A stretch of 5,321 bases of DNA from contig CAMOQY010000116.1 in the NCBI GenBank assembly GCA_946623295.1, forward strand, positions 1 to 5,321, read 5' to 3'. Made by a program: the position numbers and the translations under genes. The notes beneath the pieces were generated by a model. That model had not been told where the DNA came from and searched no databases. It worked only from the letters and a program-made list of their open reading frames with translations. Below, one piece after another: positions 1-5,321 of this stretch. Positions within the stretch are counted from its first letter, which is position 1, and every line of letters starts with the position of its first letter. The DNA is from an uncultured Lachnospiraceae bacterium. Its GTDB lineage: Bacteria > Bacillota > Clostridia > Lachnospirales > Lachnospiraceae.

Positions 1-272
1 CCCATATAGGCCATAAGCTGGTCGCCGTAGCAGATCCCGAGGACCGGGACCCCCGCGGAGAGGATCGCCGGGTCAAAATGGGGCGAGTTCACGTCGTAGA
101 CGCTGTTCGGCCCTCCGGTAAATATGACGCCTGCGTAGCCTTCTTCTTTTATTTCATCGACCGTTATTTTGTTGTACGGCCTGATCTCCGCGTAGATATG
201 CTGTTCACGGACCCGGCGGGCGATCAGCTGATTGTACTGGCCGCCGAAGTCAAGGACGAGAATCTTTTCCAT
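1..272 (-). CDS. guaA: GMP synthase (glutamine-hydrolysing), N-terminal part, cut by the window edge
   Basis: GuaA aminates XMP to GMP with ATP and glutamine in the cytoplasm, the last step of guanine nucleotide synthesis. Only the first 90 codons are present; the frame runs off the left edge, so the rest of the amidotransferase domain and the ATP-pyrophosphatase and dimerisation domains are not seen. The protein begins MEKILVLDFGGQYNQLIARR, the usual GuaA opening. FTGGPNSVYD lies at about residues 51-60, and the nucleophile elbow GICYGDQLM has the catalytic Cys at residue 81. The start is the ATG at 270-272, with AGAGGTG at 278-284 five bases upstream. It lies 13 nt after the pyrG stop, on the same strand and with no visible promoter or terminator between, so the two are probably co-transcribed. 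One small oddity is Asp after CYG, where Met or a small residue is more usual. The separate class I amidotransferase TrpG/PabA is a remote alternative; the opening motif argues firmly for GuaA. Confidence 0.93.
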   Translation of the reverse strand, partial: MEKILVLDFGGQYNQLIARRVREQHIYAEIRPYNKITVDEIKEEGYAGVIFTGGPNSVYDVNSPHFDPAILSAGVPVLGICYGDQLMAYM

Positions 273-285
273 TGAGACACCTCTA

Positions 286-1923
286 TCAGTACGTCATCAT
301 AAATTCTTTCATCAACTGGCGCTTTTTCATACGGTTAAAGGCCGCGCCGACAAAGCCGAGAAAGAGCGGATGAGGACGGTTCGGGCGGCTTTTGAACTCG
401 GGATGATACTGCACGCCGACGTAGAAATCTCTCTCCGAAAGCTCGACAGTTTCCACCAGCCTGCCGTCCGGCGAGATGCCGGAGAGTGTGAGACCAGCGG
501 CCTGCAGCGCCTCGCGGTAATCGTTGTTAAGCTCATAGCGGTGACGATGTCTCTCGCTGATCTCGCGCGTGCCGTAGCACTTCTCCATCGTGGTGCCGGG
601 GGTGATGACACAGGGATAGGCACCGAGACGGAGAGTACCGCCTTTATCGATCTCATCGCTCTGGCCGGGCATAAAGTCGATGACGCGGTCGGGACTCTCT
701 GCGTCGAACTCGCCGGAGTTAGCCCTGGGCAGTCCCAACACGTTCCTTGCGTACTCTATGACCGCGATCTGCATTCCGAGGCAGATGCCGAAATACGGGA
801 TCCTGTTTTCGCGGGCGTATCTGGCTGCGACGATCATACCTTCTATGCCGCGGCCTCCGAAGCCGCCGGGCACTATGATGCCGTCAAGTGTCCCCAGCTG
901 CTCCCCGGCGTTTTCTTCAGTCAGCTCTTCGGAATTGATCCAGTGGATCTTTATATGCGTGTTATACCTGTAACCGGCGTGGCGCAGGGCCTCCGCCACC
1001 GAGAGATACGCGTCGTGCAGCTCCACGTATTTGCCGACGAGCCCGATATGCGTGGTATAGGGGCGGGCTTTGATCCGTGCGACCATCTCGCTCCAGTCGC
1101 TAAGATCGGGCTTTGGAGCTTCTATACCGAGCTCCCTGCACACGATGTCGGAGAAGCCGGACTTTTCCAGCATCAGCGGAGCTTCGTAGAGGTTCGGCAG
1201 AGTGATATTCTCTATGACGCAGTCGGGCTTAACGTTGCAGAACATGGAAATCTTCCGGAAAATAGATTCCTCGAGAGGCTCGTCGCAGCGCAGCACGATG
1301 ATGTCCGGACTGACCCCCATGCCCTGCAGCTCCTTGACCGAGTGCTGAGTGGGCTTCGTTTTGTGCTCCTCGGAGCCGTGCAGGAAGGGCACCAGCGTTA
1401 CGTGGATAAAAAGACTGTTCTCGCGCCCGATCTCCAGCGAGATCTGACGCACTGCCTCTATAAAAGGCTGCGACTCGATGTCGCCGATAGTGCCTCCGAT
1501 CTCTGTGATGACCACGTCTGCGGCGGTCTTTTTGCCCACGTTATAGACAAAATCCTTTATCTCGTTCGTGATATGCGGGATGACCTGGACCGTGGAGCCC
1601 AGATATTCGCCGCGGCGCTCTTTGTTAAGCACGTTCCAGTAGACCTTGCCGGTGGTGAGATTCGAGTATTTGTTCAGGTCCTCATCGATGAAGCGCTCGT
1701 AGTGCCCGAGATCCAGATCGGTCTCAGCGCCGTCCTCAGTGACGTATACTTCGCCGTGCTGATAAGGACTCATGGTTCCCGGATCTACGTTTATGTACGG
1801 GTCGAGTTTCTGCGCGGCCACTTTGAGGCCTCTCGCTTTGAGCAGGCGGCCGAGAGAAGCTGCCGTAATACCTTTGCCAAGGCCCGATACTACTCCGCCG
1901 GTCACAAAAATGTATTTTGTCAT
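286..1923 (-). CDS. pyrG: CTP synthase
   Basis: PyrG converts UTP to CTP with ATP and glutamine, the last step of de novo pyrimidine synthesis. The protein has 545 residues, the same length as the Escherichia coli enzyme. The N-terminal synthetase domain (about 1-270) opens MTKYIFVTGGVVSGLGKGIT, with the ATP-binding glycine-rich loop at 11-18. It carries VTEDGAETDLDLGHYERF at 61-78 and EIGGTIGDIES at 141-151, the characteristic substrate-binding segments. The C-terminal class I glutamine amidotransferase domain (about 290-535) has PGGFGGRG at 352-359, the nucleophile elbow GICLGMQ with Cys381, and YHPEF with His507 and Glu509, so the catalytic triad is complete. The frame is open for 41 codons further upstream, but that stretch covers the leader hairpin. 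The start is fixed by AAGGAGG at 1929-1935, five bases before the ATG at 1921-1923, and by homology. It has its own promoter and a hairpin leader, and is followed closely by guaA. Confidence 0.98.
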   Translation of the reverse strand: MTKYIFVTGGVVSGLGKGITAASLGRLLKARGLKVAAQKLDPYINVDPGTMSPYQHGEVYVTEDGAETDLDLGHYERFIDEDLNKYSNLTTGKVYWNVLNKERRGEYLGSTVQVIPHITNEIKDFVYNVGKKTAADVVITEIGGTIGDIESQPFIEAVRQISLEIGRENSLFIHVTLVPFLHGSEEHKTKPTQHSVKELQGMGVSPDIIVLRCDEPLEESIFRKISMFCNVKPDCVIENITLPNLYEAPLMLEKSGFSDIVCRELGIEAPKPDLSDWSEMVARIKARPYTTHIGLVGKYVELHDAYLSVAEALRHAGYRYNTHIKIHWINSEELTEENAGEQLGTLDGIIVPGGFGGRGIEGMIVAARYARENRIPYFGICLGMQIAVIEYARNVLGLPRANSGEFDAESPDRVIDFMPGQSDEIDKGGTLRLGAYPCVITPGTTMEKCYGTREISERHRHRYELNNDYREALQAAGLTLSGISPDGRLVETVELSERDFYVGVQYHPEFKSRPNRPHPLFLGFVGAAFNRMKKRQLMKEFMMTY

Positions 1924-1928
1924 GATAG

Positions 1929-1935
1929 CCTCCTT
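1929..1935 (-). promoter_or_regulatory. Ribosome binding site of pyrG
   Basis: AAGGAGG is a perfect match to the anti-Shine-Dalgarno complement and lies five bases before the ATG at 1921-1923. It decides the pyrG start against the longer in-frame extension reaching to 2046, which would place codons across the leader hairpin and part of the promoter. Confidence 0.9.
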
Positions 1936-1963
1936 TTCATAGCCGGGTAGCTGATTTGCATAT

Positions 1964-1999
1964 AAAAAGGGGGTCTTCGGGAAGTTTCCCGAAGACCCC
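1964..1999 (-). terminator. Intrinsic terminator hairpin inside the pyrG leader (putative attenuator)
   Basis: A perfect 13-bp stem joins 1970-1982 to 1987-1999 with a four-base loop. On the minus strand it is followed by one C and five Us (1968-1964), the layout of a factor-independent terminator. The base can be extended by an A-C mismatch and A-U pairs. It begins only about 11 nt after the predicted transcription start and ends about 40 nt before the pyrG ATG. It could therefore terminate pyrG transcripts early under some condition, as in Bacillus subtilis pyrG, where termination in the leader responds to CTP. It could instead stop read-through from the upstream membrane-protein gene, or act as a 5' stabilising stem. 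The structure is seen; the regulatory role is inferred. Confidence 0.85.
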
Positions 2000-2017
2000 T
2001 TTGCCTTTATGCGCACT

Positions 2018-2046
2018 TTTATACACCCTGCAAAGTGAAGTGTCAA
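2018..2046 (-). promoter_or_regulatory. Sigma-A-type promoter of pyrG-guaA
   Basis: On the minus strand TTGACA (2041-2046, a perfect -35) is separated by exactly 17 bases from TATAAA (2018-2023, five of six matches to the -10 consensus). Predicted initiation is at about 2010-2012, likely on the A at 2010 or G at 2012. It lies in the gap between the membrane-protein gene and pyrG, pointing at pyrG, so pyrG need not depend on read-through. The assignment rests on sequence match and position only. Confidence 0.8.
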
Positions 2047-2161
2047 GCTTTTTTCGGACTCGGCAAGGCCCCGGGATACGTCCCGCGGCCCGGGGAGTAC
2101 CGCCGCGGCTGATACGTGTACCGGCAGCGGCAGGAGAGTACGGAAGCGCAGGCTTCGCGCG
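2047..2161 (-). other. GC-rich intergenic gap after the membrane-protein gene, no classical terminator
   Basis: This 115-bp stretch separates the stop codon at 2162-2164 from the pyrG promoter. Its clearest structure is CCCCGGG (2069-2075) facing CCCGGGG (2089-2095), a 7-bp stem around 13 bases. A competing 5-bp CGGGA/TCCCG stem with a TACG loop lies at 2072-2085. No U-tract follows on the minus strand. The stem may slow polymerase or be a processing end for the upstream message. Read-through would then reach the leader hairpin at 1964-1999. No open frame here looks like a gene. Confidence 0.5.
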
Positions 2162-4048
2162 TCAGTGCTCGTAGTCGAGCGTAAAAGGTATATCGATCTT
2201 CCTGACTATGATCTCGCCGGTGGAGAGCATCTGCGTCATCTCGATATGGAGAGCATCGCCGGTGCCCTCGGAAGCGCCGGCGGGCCTGCGGATGATTATA
2301 TCGGTGTTCAAGGTCTCTACAGGTTCATCGGAACCGGAAAAATACGTCGAGTAGGTGCTTTGGTTTATATCATAGGCTGAGCGGTCCAGAGGGACGCCGT
2401 TAAAAGAGGCTGACAGGCTCAGGATACCCTGACCGGTCACTTTTTCGGGCTCGTCGATCACTATGTCGATCTCCGGAACGTCCGGTGTTACTACGGAACC
2501 GATAGCGACGGTTCCGGCGTATTCGCCCGCGTAGATATCGCTCTCGGGCATGTACTTTGCGTAGAAGCCTGCTTCGGAGGTGGTATTTGCCACGTAGGTC
2601 ACCTGATCGCTGTAGCCGTTATAATCGATGACCACGTGGAATTCGGCCTCCATGGGGAAGCTCACACCGGGCTGGCTGTAATAGTCCTGATGATTCTCAT
2701 AGAAGATATCCGTAGAGAGCATCTCGGGAGAGAAGGCCTCCAGATCGTCGAGCGCATCCGCTGTGATGTCCATGCTCCACTCAAGGGTATTGAAGTGAGG
2801 ATCCCACATCTCCAGGGTGACCTTGTCGGCGGTCTGCATATCGGAAAAGCTCATCACGGCGTACATCTCGGACCAGACCGCATAAGCGGTGATATCGCAG
2901 ACGGGCTCGACGGGATCGACGTCCTGACCGATATATCCGGGGATTTCCTGAGGCTCTGTCTCGATGTCGAAGCGCAGGCCGGTCTTTTCGTCCATAAGTA
3001 TGAGCGAGACCGTATATGTCCGGGCCTGATCGCTTACGCCAAATATCTCACAGGGACCGCTGTAGTCAAAGTTCCAGGTCCTGCCGTCGCGGCTGATATC
3101 GGGATCCACGGAATTCCAGACGGTGACTTTCTCGCCGTTCTCATCCACCTCTTCCTCGGATGTCGACCAGACGGGAGGTCCTCCGCAGGGCTCTCCGGAT
3201 GCGTCAAAGCAGTTGATCCAGAAACCGAGGGGCGTCAGTTCGTATTCATTCTTATCGTCGTGGGCCTGAGTAAAGTAAGCATGGTAGTCCATGGATGCCT
3301 CGCTGGCGGACTGAACCGTGACGGACACCGTGGCTCCGGTATCGGGAGCGGGCGGCTTTGGCACGACGTTCTTAACTGCAACGATCTCCTTTTCCACACC
3401 GCCGACCGTGAAGGTGCCGGTCAGTACGAGGAGCTTGTCACCGGTGAGCTGTGCTATATCCATCTCAAAGTCCACTATGCTCCGGGAGCCTTCCCAGACG
3501 TCGGGATTCTGTTCCGGATAGGCTTTGCCGCCGGAGGTGTCGACGGTCATAGCATCGACGGAGACGGGAGAGGCCCACCTGAAGGCGTCCGTGTCGATCT
3601 CCATATTTTCGCCGGGGTATACGACGTAGCTGTAGAGCAGTTTGTCGCCGTCCTGCATCGCATACCAGATGTGGATGCCGGGATCGCCGGGGTCTCCGGG
3701 TTTGTCCGCGTAGCCCTCGACCACAGGCGTCTCGGGCGTGGAGGTCGCTGCCTTTGTAAACAGTCCCAGCGGCCTGAAAGCGACGAACATGATGGCCGCC
3801 GCGGCGGCATAGTACATGAATCTGCGGAATATATGACGTTTTTCCCTGCCCTCGTCCGGTTCAAAGCTGCCCGGCTGCGTGATCTCCGGAGCAGGCGGAG
3901 CCGTTTCGGGAGCCGGGGATGCCGTCTCGGGAGCGTATCCTTCCGCTGTCGGCATACCCTCCTCTACAGGCGGCGCGTCGAGCTCCCGAAGAACGGGATA
4001 TTCTTCGGGCAAGCCTCCAAACTCGCTGTTGTTAAAGGGATTTGTCAT
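2162..4048 (-). CDS. Large single-pass membrane protein of unknown function, mostly extracytoplasmic
   Basis: I do not recognise this 628-residue protein. Residues 1-70 form a polar, probably disordered cytoplasmic tail with a Pro/Ala/Glu-rich part at about 38-60. A basic cluster RHIFRRF (71-77) precedes one hydrophobic segment (about 78-99, MYYAAAAAIMFVAF then a weaker stretch). By the positive-inside rule the N-terminus is inside and the rest outside. The remaining 530 or so residues are acidic, rich in Tyr, Trp, Asp and Glu, and have alternating patterns suggesting beta-structure. Proline-rich joints near 228-238, 378-383 and 520-536 suggest about four beta-sandwich-like modules. Four Cys residues lie at about 280, 288, 333 and 384. 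No catalytic motif, lipobox, sortase signal or cell-wall repeat is visible. The start ATG at 4046-4048 has GGAGG at 4056-4060, seven bases upstream. It begins 18 nt after the mscS stop, so co-transcription is likely. A role at the envelope beside the channel is an inference from context. Confidence 0.88.
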   Translation of the reverse strand: MTNPFNNSEFGGLPEEYPVLRELDAPPVEEGMPTAEGYAPETASPAPETAPPAPEITQPGSFEPDEGREKRHIFRRFMYYAAAAAIMFVAFRPLGLFTKAATSTPETPVVEGYADKPGDPGDPGIHIWYAMQDGDKLLYSYVVYPGENMEIDTDAFRWASPVSVDAMTVDTSGGKAYPEQNPDVWEGSRSIVDFEMDIAQLTGDKLLVLTGTFTVGGVEKEIVAVKNVVPKPPAPDTGATVSVTVQSASEASMDYHAYFTQAHDDKNEYELTPLGFWINCFDASGEPCGGPPVWSTSEEEVDENGEKVTVWNSVDPDISRDGRTWNFDYSGPCEIFGVSDQARTYTVSLILMDEKTGLRFDIETEPQEIPGYIGQDVDPVEPVCDITAYAVWSEMYAVMSFSDMQTADKVTLEMWDPHFNTLEWSMDITADALDDLEAFSPEMLSTDIFYENHQDYYSQPGVSFPMEAEFHVVIDYNGYSDQVTYVANTTSEAGFYAKYMPESDIYAGEYAGTVAIGSVVTPDVPEIDIVIDEPEKVTGQGILSLSASFNGVPLDRSAYDINQSTYSTYFSGSDEPVETLNTDIIIRRPAGASEGTGDALHIEMTQMLSTGEIIVRKIDIPFTLDYEH

Positions 4049-4066
4049 GGTGATGCCTCCGGACGG

Positions 4067-4963
4067 TTACTTCTGATGTACGTCCACCTGAGGGAAAGGT
4101 ACCTCTACGCCGGCCTTGCGCAGGCAGATCCACAGCTCGCGGTTCAGCGCGCGTGCGCCGGAGTAGATATTCTTGTCGTCGACTTCGGCTACGAATTTAA
4201 GCACTACGCTCGAATCCGCCAGCTGATCCACGCCCAGATATACGGGCTCGGAGAGGAATATGTCGGAATGGCGCTGGAAGATGCCCTGCATGATGCCGGG
4301 GAGCTTGGTCTCGAGATCCTCGAGATCGGTCTCGTAGGGGATCCCTATGGTGCTGACGGCGCGCGAGGAATGATCCGAGCGGTTGAGAATGCTGGTCATG
4401 GCGGAATTATTGACGATCTTGACGTTGCCTCCGGCATCCTCCAGGCACGTGGTGCGCACGCCGATGCTTGTGACTTTGCCGCGGAATCCGCCGACTTCGA
4501 CGAAGTCTCCTACGTTATACTGGTTCTCGAATATCATAAAGATACCGGTGACCATATCAGCGATGAGGCTCTCGGCTCCGAAACCGATGATCAGTGCGAC
4601 GATCCCCATGCCGGCTACGACCGTGCCTACGTCCGCGCCGAGGATAGTCAGTCCCCAGCAGATTATCACGATGGCGGCCACGTATTTGAGCACGTTGCCG
4701 ACGATGCTGATAATGGTGCGCGCGCGGTGCTTCTCGGGCTTGATGAGGCTGAGGATCAGAAGGATCAGATTCTCGGCGGCCAGCACTATGGCGGCCATTA
4801 TGATGACTCTCAGTACGGAATTGAGATTGATCGTGATTCCGGAGAATGCTCCGTCGATTGTCTCAAAGACTCCGGTCCCGAGTCCGATGCCTACAAATGC
4901 CGCACACAATACCAGACAGATGACCAGCTTGACTGCGGACTTCGCACTGCTGAATTTTTTCAT
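4067..4963 (-). CDS. mscS: MscS-family small-conductance mechanosensitive ion channel
   Basis: MscS channels open under membrane tension and release solutes during hypo-osmotic shock. The protein has 298 residues, close to the roughly 280-300 of minimal MscS proteins. Hydrophobic segments lie at about 11-31, 48-74 and 91-109, followed by the pore-lining helix at about 113-145. The pore helix has the family's Gly/Ala pattern (AGMGIVALIIGFGAESLIAD). It is followed by the conserved FENQYNVGDFVEV at 145-157, which leads into the beta domain. GGFRGKVTSIGVRTT (158-172) and VNNSAMTSILNRS (184-196) are typical beta-domain segments. The C-terminal alpha/beta domain ends with VEVPFPQVDVH (286-296), the usual family terminus. 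The ATG at 4961-4963 has GGAGGT at 4968-4973 in front. An upstream in-frame extension to 5047 lies in GC-rich hairpins and is rejected. It heads a two-gene unit with the membrane-protein gene 18 nt downstream. The symbol is a family label, because such genomes often carry several paralogues. Confidence 0.95.
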   Translation of the reverse strand: MKKFSSAKSAVKLVICLVLCAAFVGIGLGTGVFETIDGAFSGITINLNSVLRVIIMAAIVLAAENLILLILSLIKPEKHRARTIISIVGNVLKYVAAIVIICWGLTILGADVGTVVAGMGIVALIIGFGAESLIADMVTGIFMIFENQYNVGDFVEVGGFRGKVTSIGVRTTCLEDAGGNVKIVNNSAMTSILNRSDHSSRAVSTIGIPYETDLEDLETKLPGIMQGIFQRHSDIFLSEPVYLGVDQLADSSVVLKFVAEVDDKNIYSGARALNRELWICLRKAGVEVPFPQVDVHQK

Positions 4964-5051
4964 GGTAACCTCCGTTTTACTGTTCCGGTCTGGGCCGGAA
5001 AGAGCGATCCGCCGGCGTGAGGGACGATCCCTGTGCGCGCCGGACATATTT
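4964..5051 (-). promoter_or_regulatory. Structured 5' leader of the mscS unit (two inverted repeats)
   Basis: From the predicted start near 5051 the leader is about 88 nt. The first structure has CCGGCG (5012-5017) paired with CGCCGG (5038-5043). Inside it AGGGA (5020-5024) pairs with TCCCT (5028-5032), leaving a small asymmetric internal loop. The second is TTCCGG (4983-4988) paired with CCGGAA (4995-5000), with a six-base loop; it ends nine bases before the ribosome binding site. No U-tract follows either, so these are not intrinsic terminators. I could not match them to a known riboswitch class. The pairing is seen; any regulatory role is inferred. Confidence 0.55.
4968..4973 (-). promoter_or_regulatory. 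Ribosome binding site of mscS
   Basis: GGAGGT lies four to five bases before the ATG at 4961-4963 and fixes the start of the channel gene at MKKFSSAKSA. The frame continues upstream to 5047, but that part lacks a comparable site and encodes a very basic, Arg/Ser-rich stretch unlike MscS N-termini. Confidence 0.85.
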
Positions 5052-5057
5052 ATACAA

Positions 5058-5085
5058 ATAATATATTAACATAATGTCGTGTAAA
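5058..5085 (-). promoter_or_regulatory. Candidate sigma-A-type promoter of the mscS unit
   Basis: On the minus strand TTTACA (5080-5085, five of six -35 matches) is 16 bases from TATTAT (5058-5063, five of six -10 matches), in a locally AT-rich stretch between a terminator and mscS. Predicted initiation is on the A at 5051. A perfect TTGACA lies further upstream at 5106-5111, but no acceptable -10 lies 16-18 bases from it. Other AT-rich hexamers nearby could serve instead, so the exact placement is uncertain. Confidence 0.55.
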
Positions 5086-5103
5086 AAGAAATGCGGAGTG
5101 AAA

Positions 5104-5118
5104 TTTGTCAATGACAAA
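5104..5118. repeat. Perfect 15-bp palindrome, possible operator
   Basis: TTTGTCA (5104-5110) and TGACAAA (5112-5118) are perfect inverted arms around one central A/T pair. The site lies about 20 bases upstream of the candidate mscS -35 box and partly overlaps the U-tract of the terminator at 5116-5144. Its size and symmetry fit a site for a dimeric DNA-binding protein. The overlap with the A/T tract could create part of the symmetry by chance. Confidence 0.45.
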
Positions 5119-5144
5119 AAAGGGCAGACGCGAGTGCGTCTGCC
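5116..5144 (-). terminator. Intrinsic terminator for an upstream minus-strand gene
   Basis: GGCAGACGC (5123-5131) and GCGTCTGCC (5136-5144) form a perfect 9-bp stem with a four-base loop. On the minus strand it is followed by one C and six Us (5121-5116). No T-run follows on the plus strand, so it acts right to left. It should end transcription entering from the right edge and insulate the mscS unit. Confidence 0.88.
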
Positions 5145-5253
5145 TGATAGCCCGCGGTAACAGCGCTCTGTCGGCACAGTGATCCCCGTGACGCCCGCAG
5201 TGATCCTCTTTTTTTTTGCTGTGTTTGAACGAAATATCGCTGTATCCCGTTTT
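5145..5253. other. Intergenic stretch without a recognisable gene
   Basis: Nothing here resembles a coding sequence on either strand. Visible features are a run of nine Ts on the plus strand (5209-5217) and a nine-base direct repeat, CAGTGATCC, at 5177-5185 and 5198-5206. The T-run is not preceded by a convincing stem, so I do not call a plus-strand terminator. A minus-strand frame open across the stretch also crosses the terminator and promoter downstream, and looks fortuitous. Confidence 0.5.
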
Positions 5254-5319
5254 TTATTTGCCCATATCATATTGAGGCAGAGGCGCTTTTTCAAACGATC
5301 CGGGCGGCATTCTCTTTCT
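5254..5319 (-). CDS. Possible C-terminal end of an upstream gene (partial, uncertain)
   Basis: One minus-strand frame entering from the right edge reads RKRMPPGSFEKAPLPQYDMG and one more Lys, then stops at TAA (5254-5256). The stop lies about 110 nt before the minus-strand terminator at 5116-5144, which needs some gene upstream. Only 21 codons are visible and I do not recognise the family. Another frame stops even closer to the edge (TGA at 5291-5293), so the choice between them is a guess. Confidence 0.25.
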   Translation of the reverse strand, partial: RKRMPPGSFEKAPLPQYDMGK

Positions 5320-5321
5320 TT

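Larger units (their letters stand above)
1924..2011 (-). promoter_or_regulatory. 5' leader of the pyrG-guaA transcript
   Basis: If transcription starts about seven bases after the -10 hexamer (near 2010-2012), the leader is about 87 nt. It holds a short A/G-rich lead-in, the 13-bp terminator hairpin, an unstructured A/U-rich stretch and the AAGGAGG site. The first bases after the promoter include no run of Gs, and the 5' arm of the hairpin is not the C/U-rich tract used as the poly(G) target in Bacillus subtilis. No clear alternative antiterminator stem was found by eye. The start point is a prediction. Confidence 0.6.

Noticed and set aside
232..1950. 572-codon open frame on the plus strand
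   Set aside because: It is antisense to nearly all of pyrG, a certain gene. It has no credible ribosome binding site and its translation resembles no protein I know. Long antisense frames are expected when codon choice avoids TTA, CTA and TCA.
1924..2046. 41-codon N-terminal extension of pyrG
   Set aside because: It would encode the leader hairpin and begins at the -35 box. The shorter start has a perfect ribosome binding site and the standard CTP synthase N-terminus.
2636..5020. 794-codon open frame on the plus strand
   Set aside because: It is antisense to mscS and two thirds of the membrane-protein gene, and also runs across their intergenic gap and the mscS ribosome binding site. The MscS assignment is secure, and the His/Asp/Gly/Arg-rich translation looks like a reverse-complement artefact.
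4983..5043. The two mscS leader hairpins as a mini-ykkC (guanidine-II) riboswitch
   Set aside because: That class has two small hairpins with conserved ACGR loops. The loops here read CCCAGA and UCG on the RNA, so the signature is absent.
4964..5047. 28-codon N-terminal extension of mscS
   Set aside because: It covers the leader hairpins, lacks a ribosome binding site and is an unlikely Arg-rich head before a membrane segment. The start at 4963 has GGAGGT in front.
5106..5111. Perfect TTGACA as the mscS -35 box
   Set aside because: At spacings of 16-18 bases the downstream sequence is a pyrimidine run with no -10-like hexamer. TTTACA-16-TATTAT further downstream fits better.
5177..5206. Nine-base direct repeat CAGTGATCC in two copies, 21 bases apart
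   Set aside because: There are only two copies, with no flanking similarity and no link to a gene. It is noted but not enough to call an element or operator.
4977..5294. 105-codon minus-strand open frame starting with TTG
   Set aside because: It crosses a strong terminator, the palindrome, the candidate promoter and the mscS leader. Its composition is not protein-like and it has no ribosome binding site.

Overview
The window reads as chromosomal DNA of a moderately GC-rich Firmicute, most likely a clostridial (Lachnospiraceae- or Oscillospiraceae-like) bacterium. That is an inference from the Gram-positive style of GuaA and MscS, strong AGGAGG-type ribosome binding sites, short intergenic gaps and U-tract terminators. 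No taxonomic search was possible. No mobile element, CRISPR array, rRNA or tRNA gene is visible.

Every convincing gene lies on the minus strand, so transcription runs from right to left. From the right end: (1) about 180 bp with little content, possibly holding the last codons of an upstream gene, closed by a strong intrinsic terminator (5116-5144). (2) A perfect 15-bp palindrome, then a sigma-A-like promoter (5058-5085) and an 88-nt leader with two inverted repeats. (3) A two-gene unit: a 298-residue MscS-family mechanosensitive channel (4067-4963), then after 18 nt a 628-residue single-pass membrane protein of unknown function (2162-4048) whose bulk should lie outside the membrane. (4) A GC-rich 115-bp gap (2047-2161) without a classical terminator. 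(5) A near-consensus promoter (TTGACA, 17 nt, TATAAA) followed almost at once by a perfect 13-bp terminator hairpin with a U5 tract inside the pyrG leader. (6) pyrG (CTP synthase, 545 residues, 286-1923), then after 13 nt the first 90 codons of guaA (GMP synthase), which runs off the left edge.

The two units are metabolically distinct. The right-hand one concerns the cell envelope and probably osmotic protection, and pairs a channel with an uncharacterised envelope-exposed protein. The left-hand one makes CTP from UTP and GMP from XMP, both by glutamine-dependent amination. The hairpin beside the pyrG start suggests control by premature termination. Because guaA follows so closely, such control could reach a purine gene too.

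The points most worth following are the pyrG leader, which lacks the run of Gs at the start used by the Bacillus subtilis CTP-sensing mechanism; the mscS / large-membrane-protein pair; and the structured mscS leader with its upstream palindrome. Very long open frames on the plus strand are shadows of the minus-strand genes.
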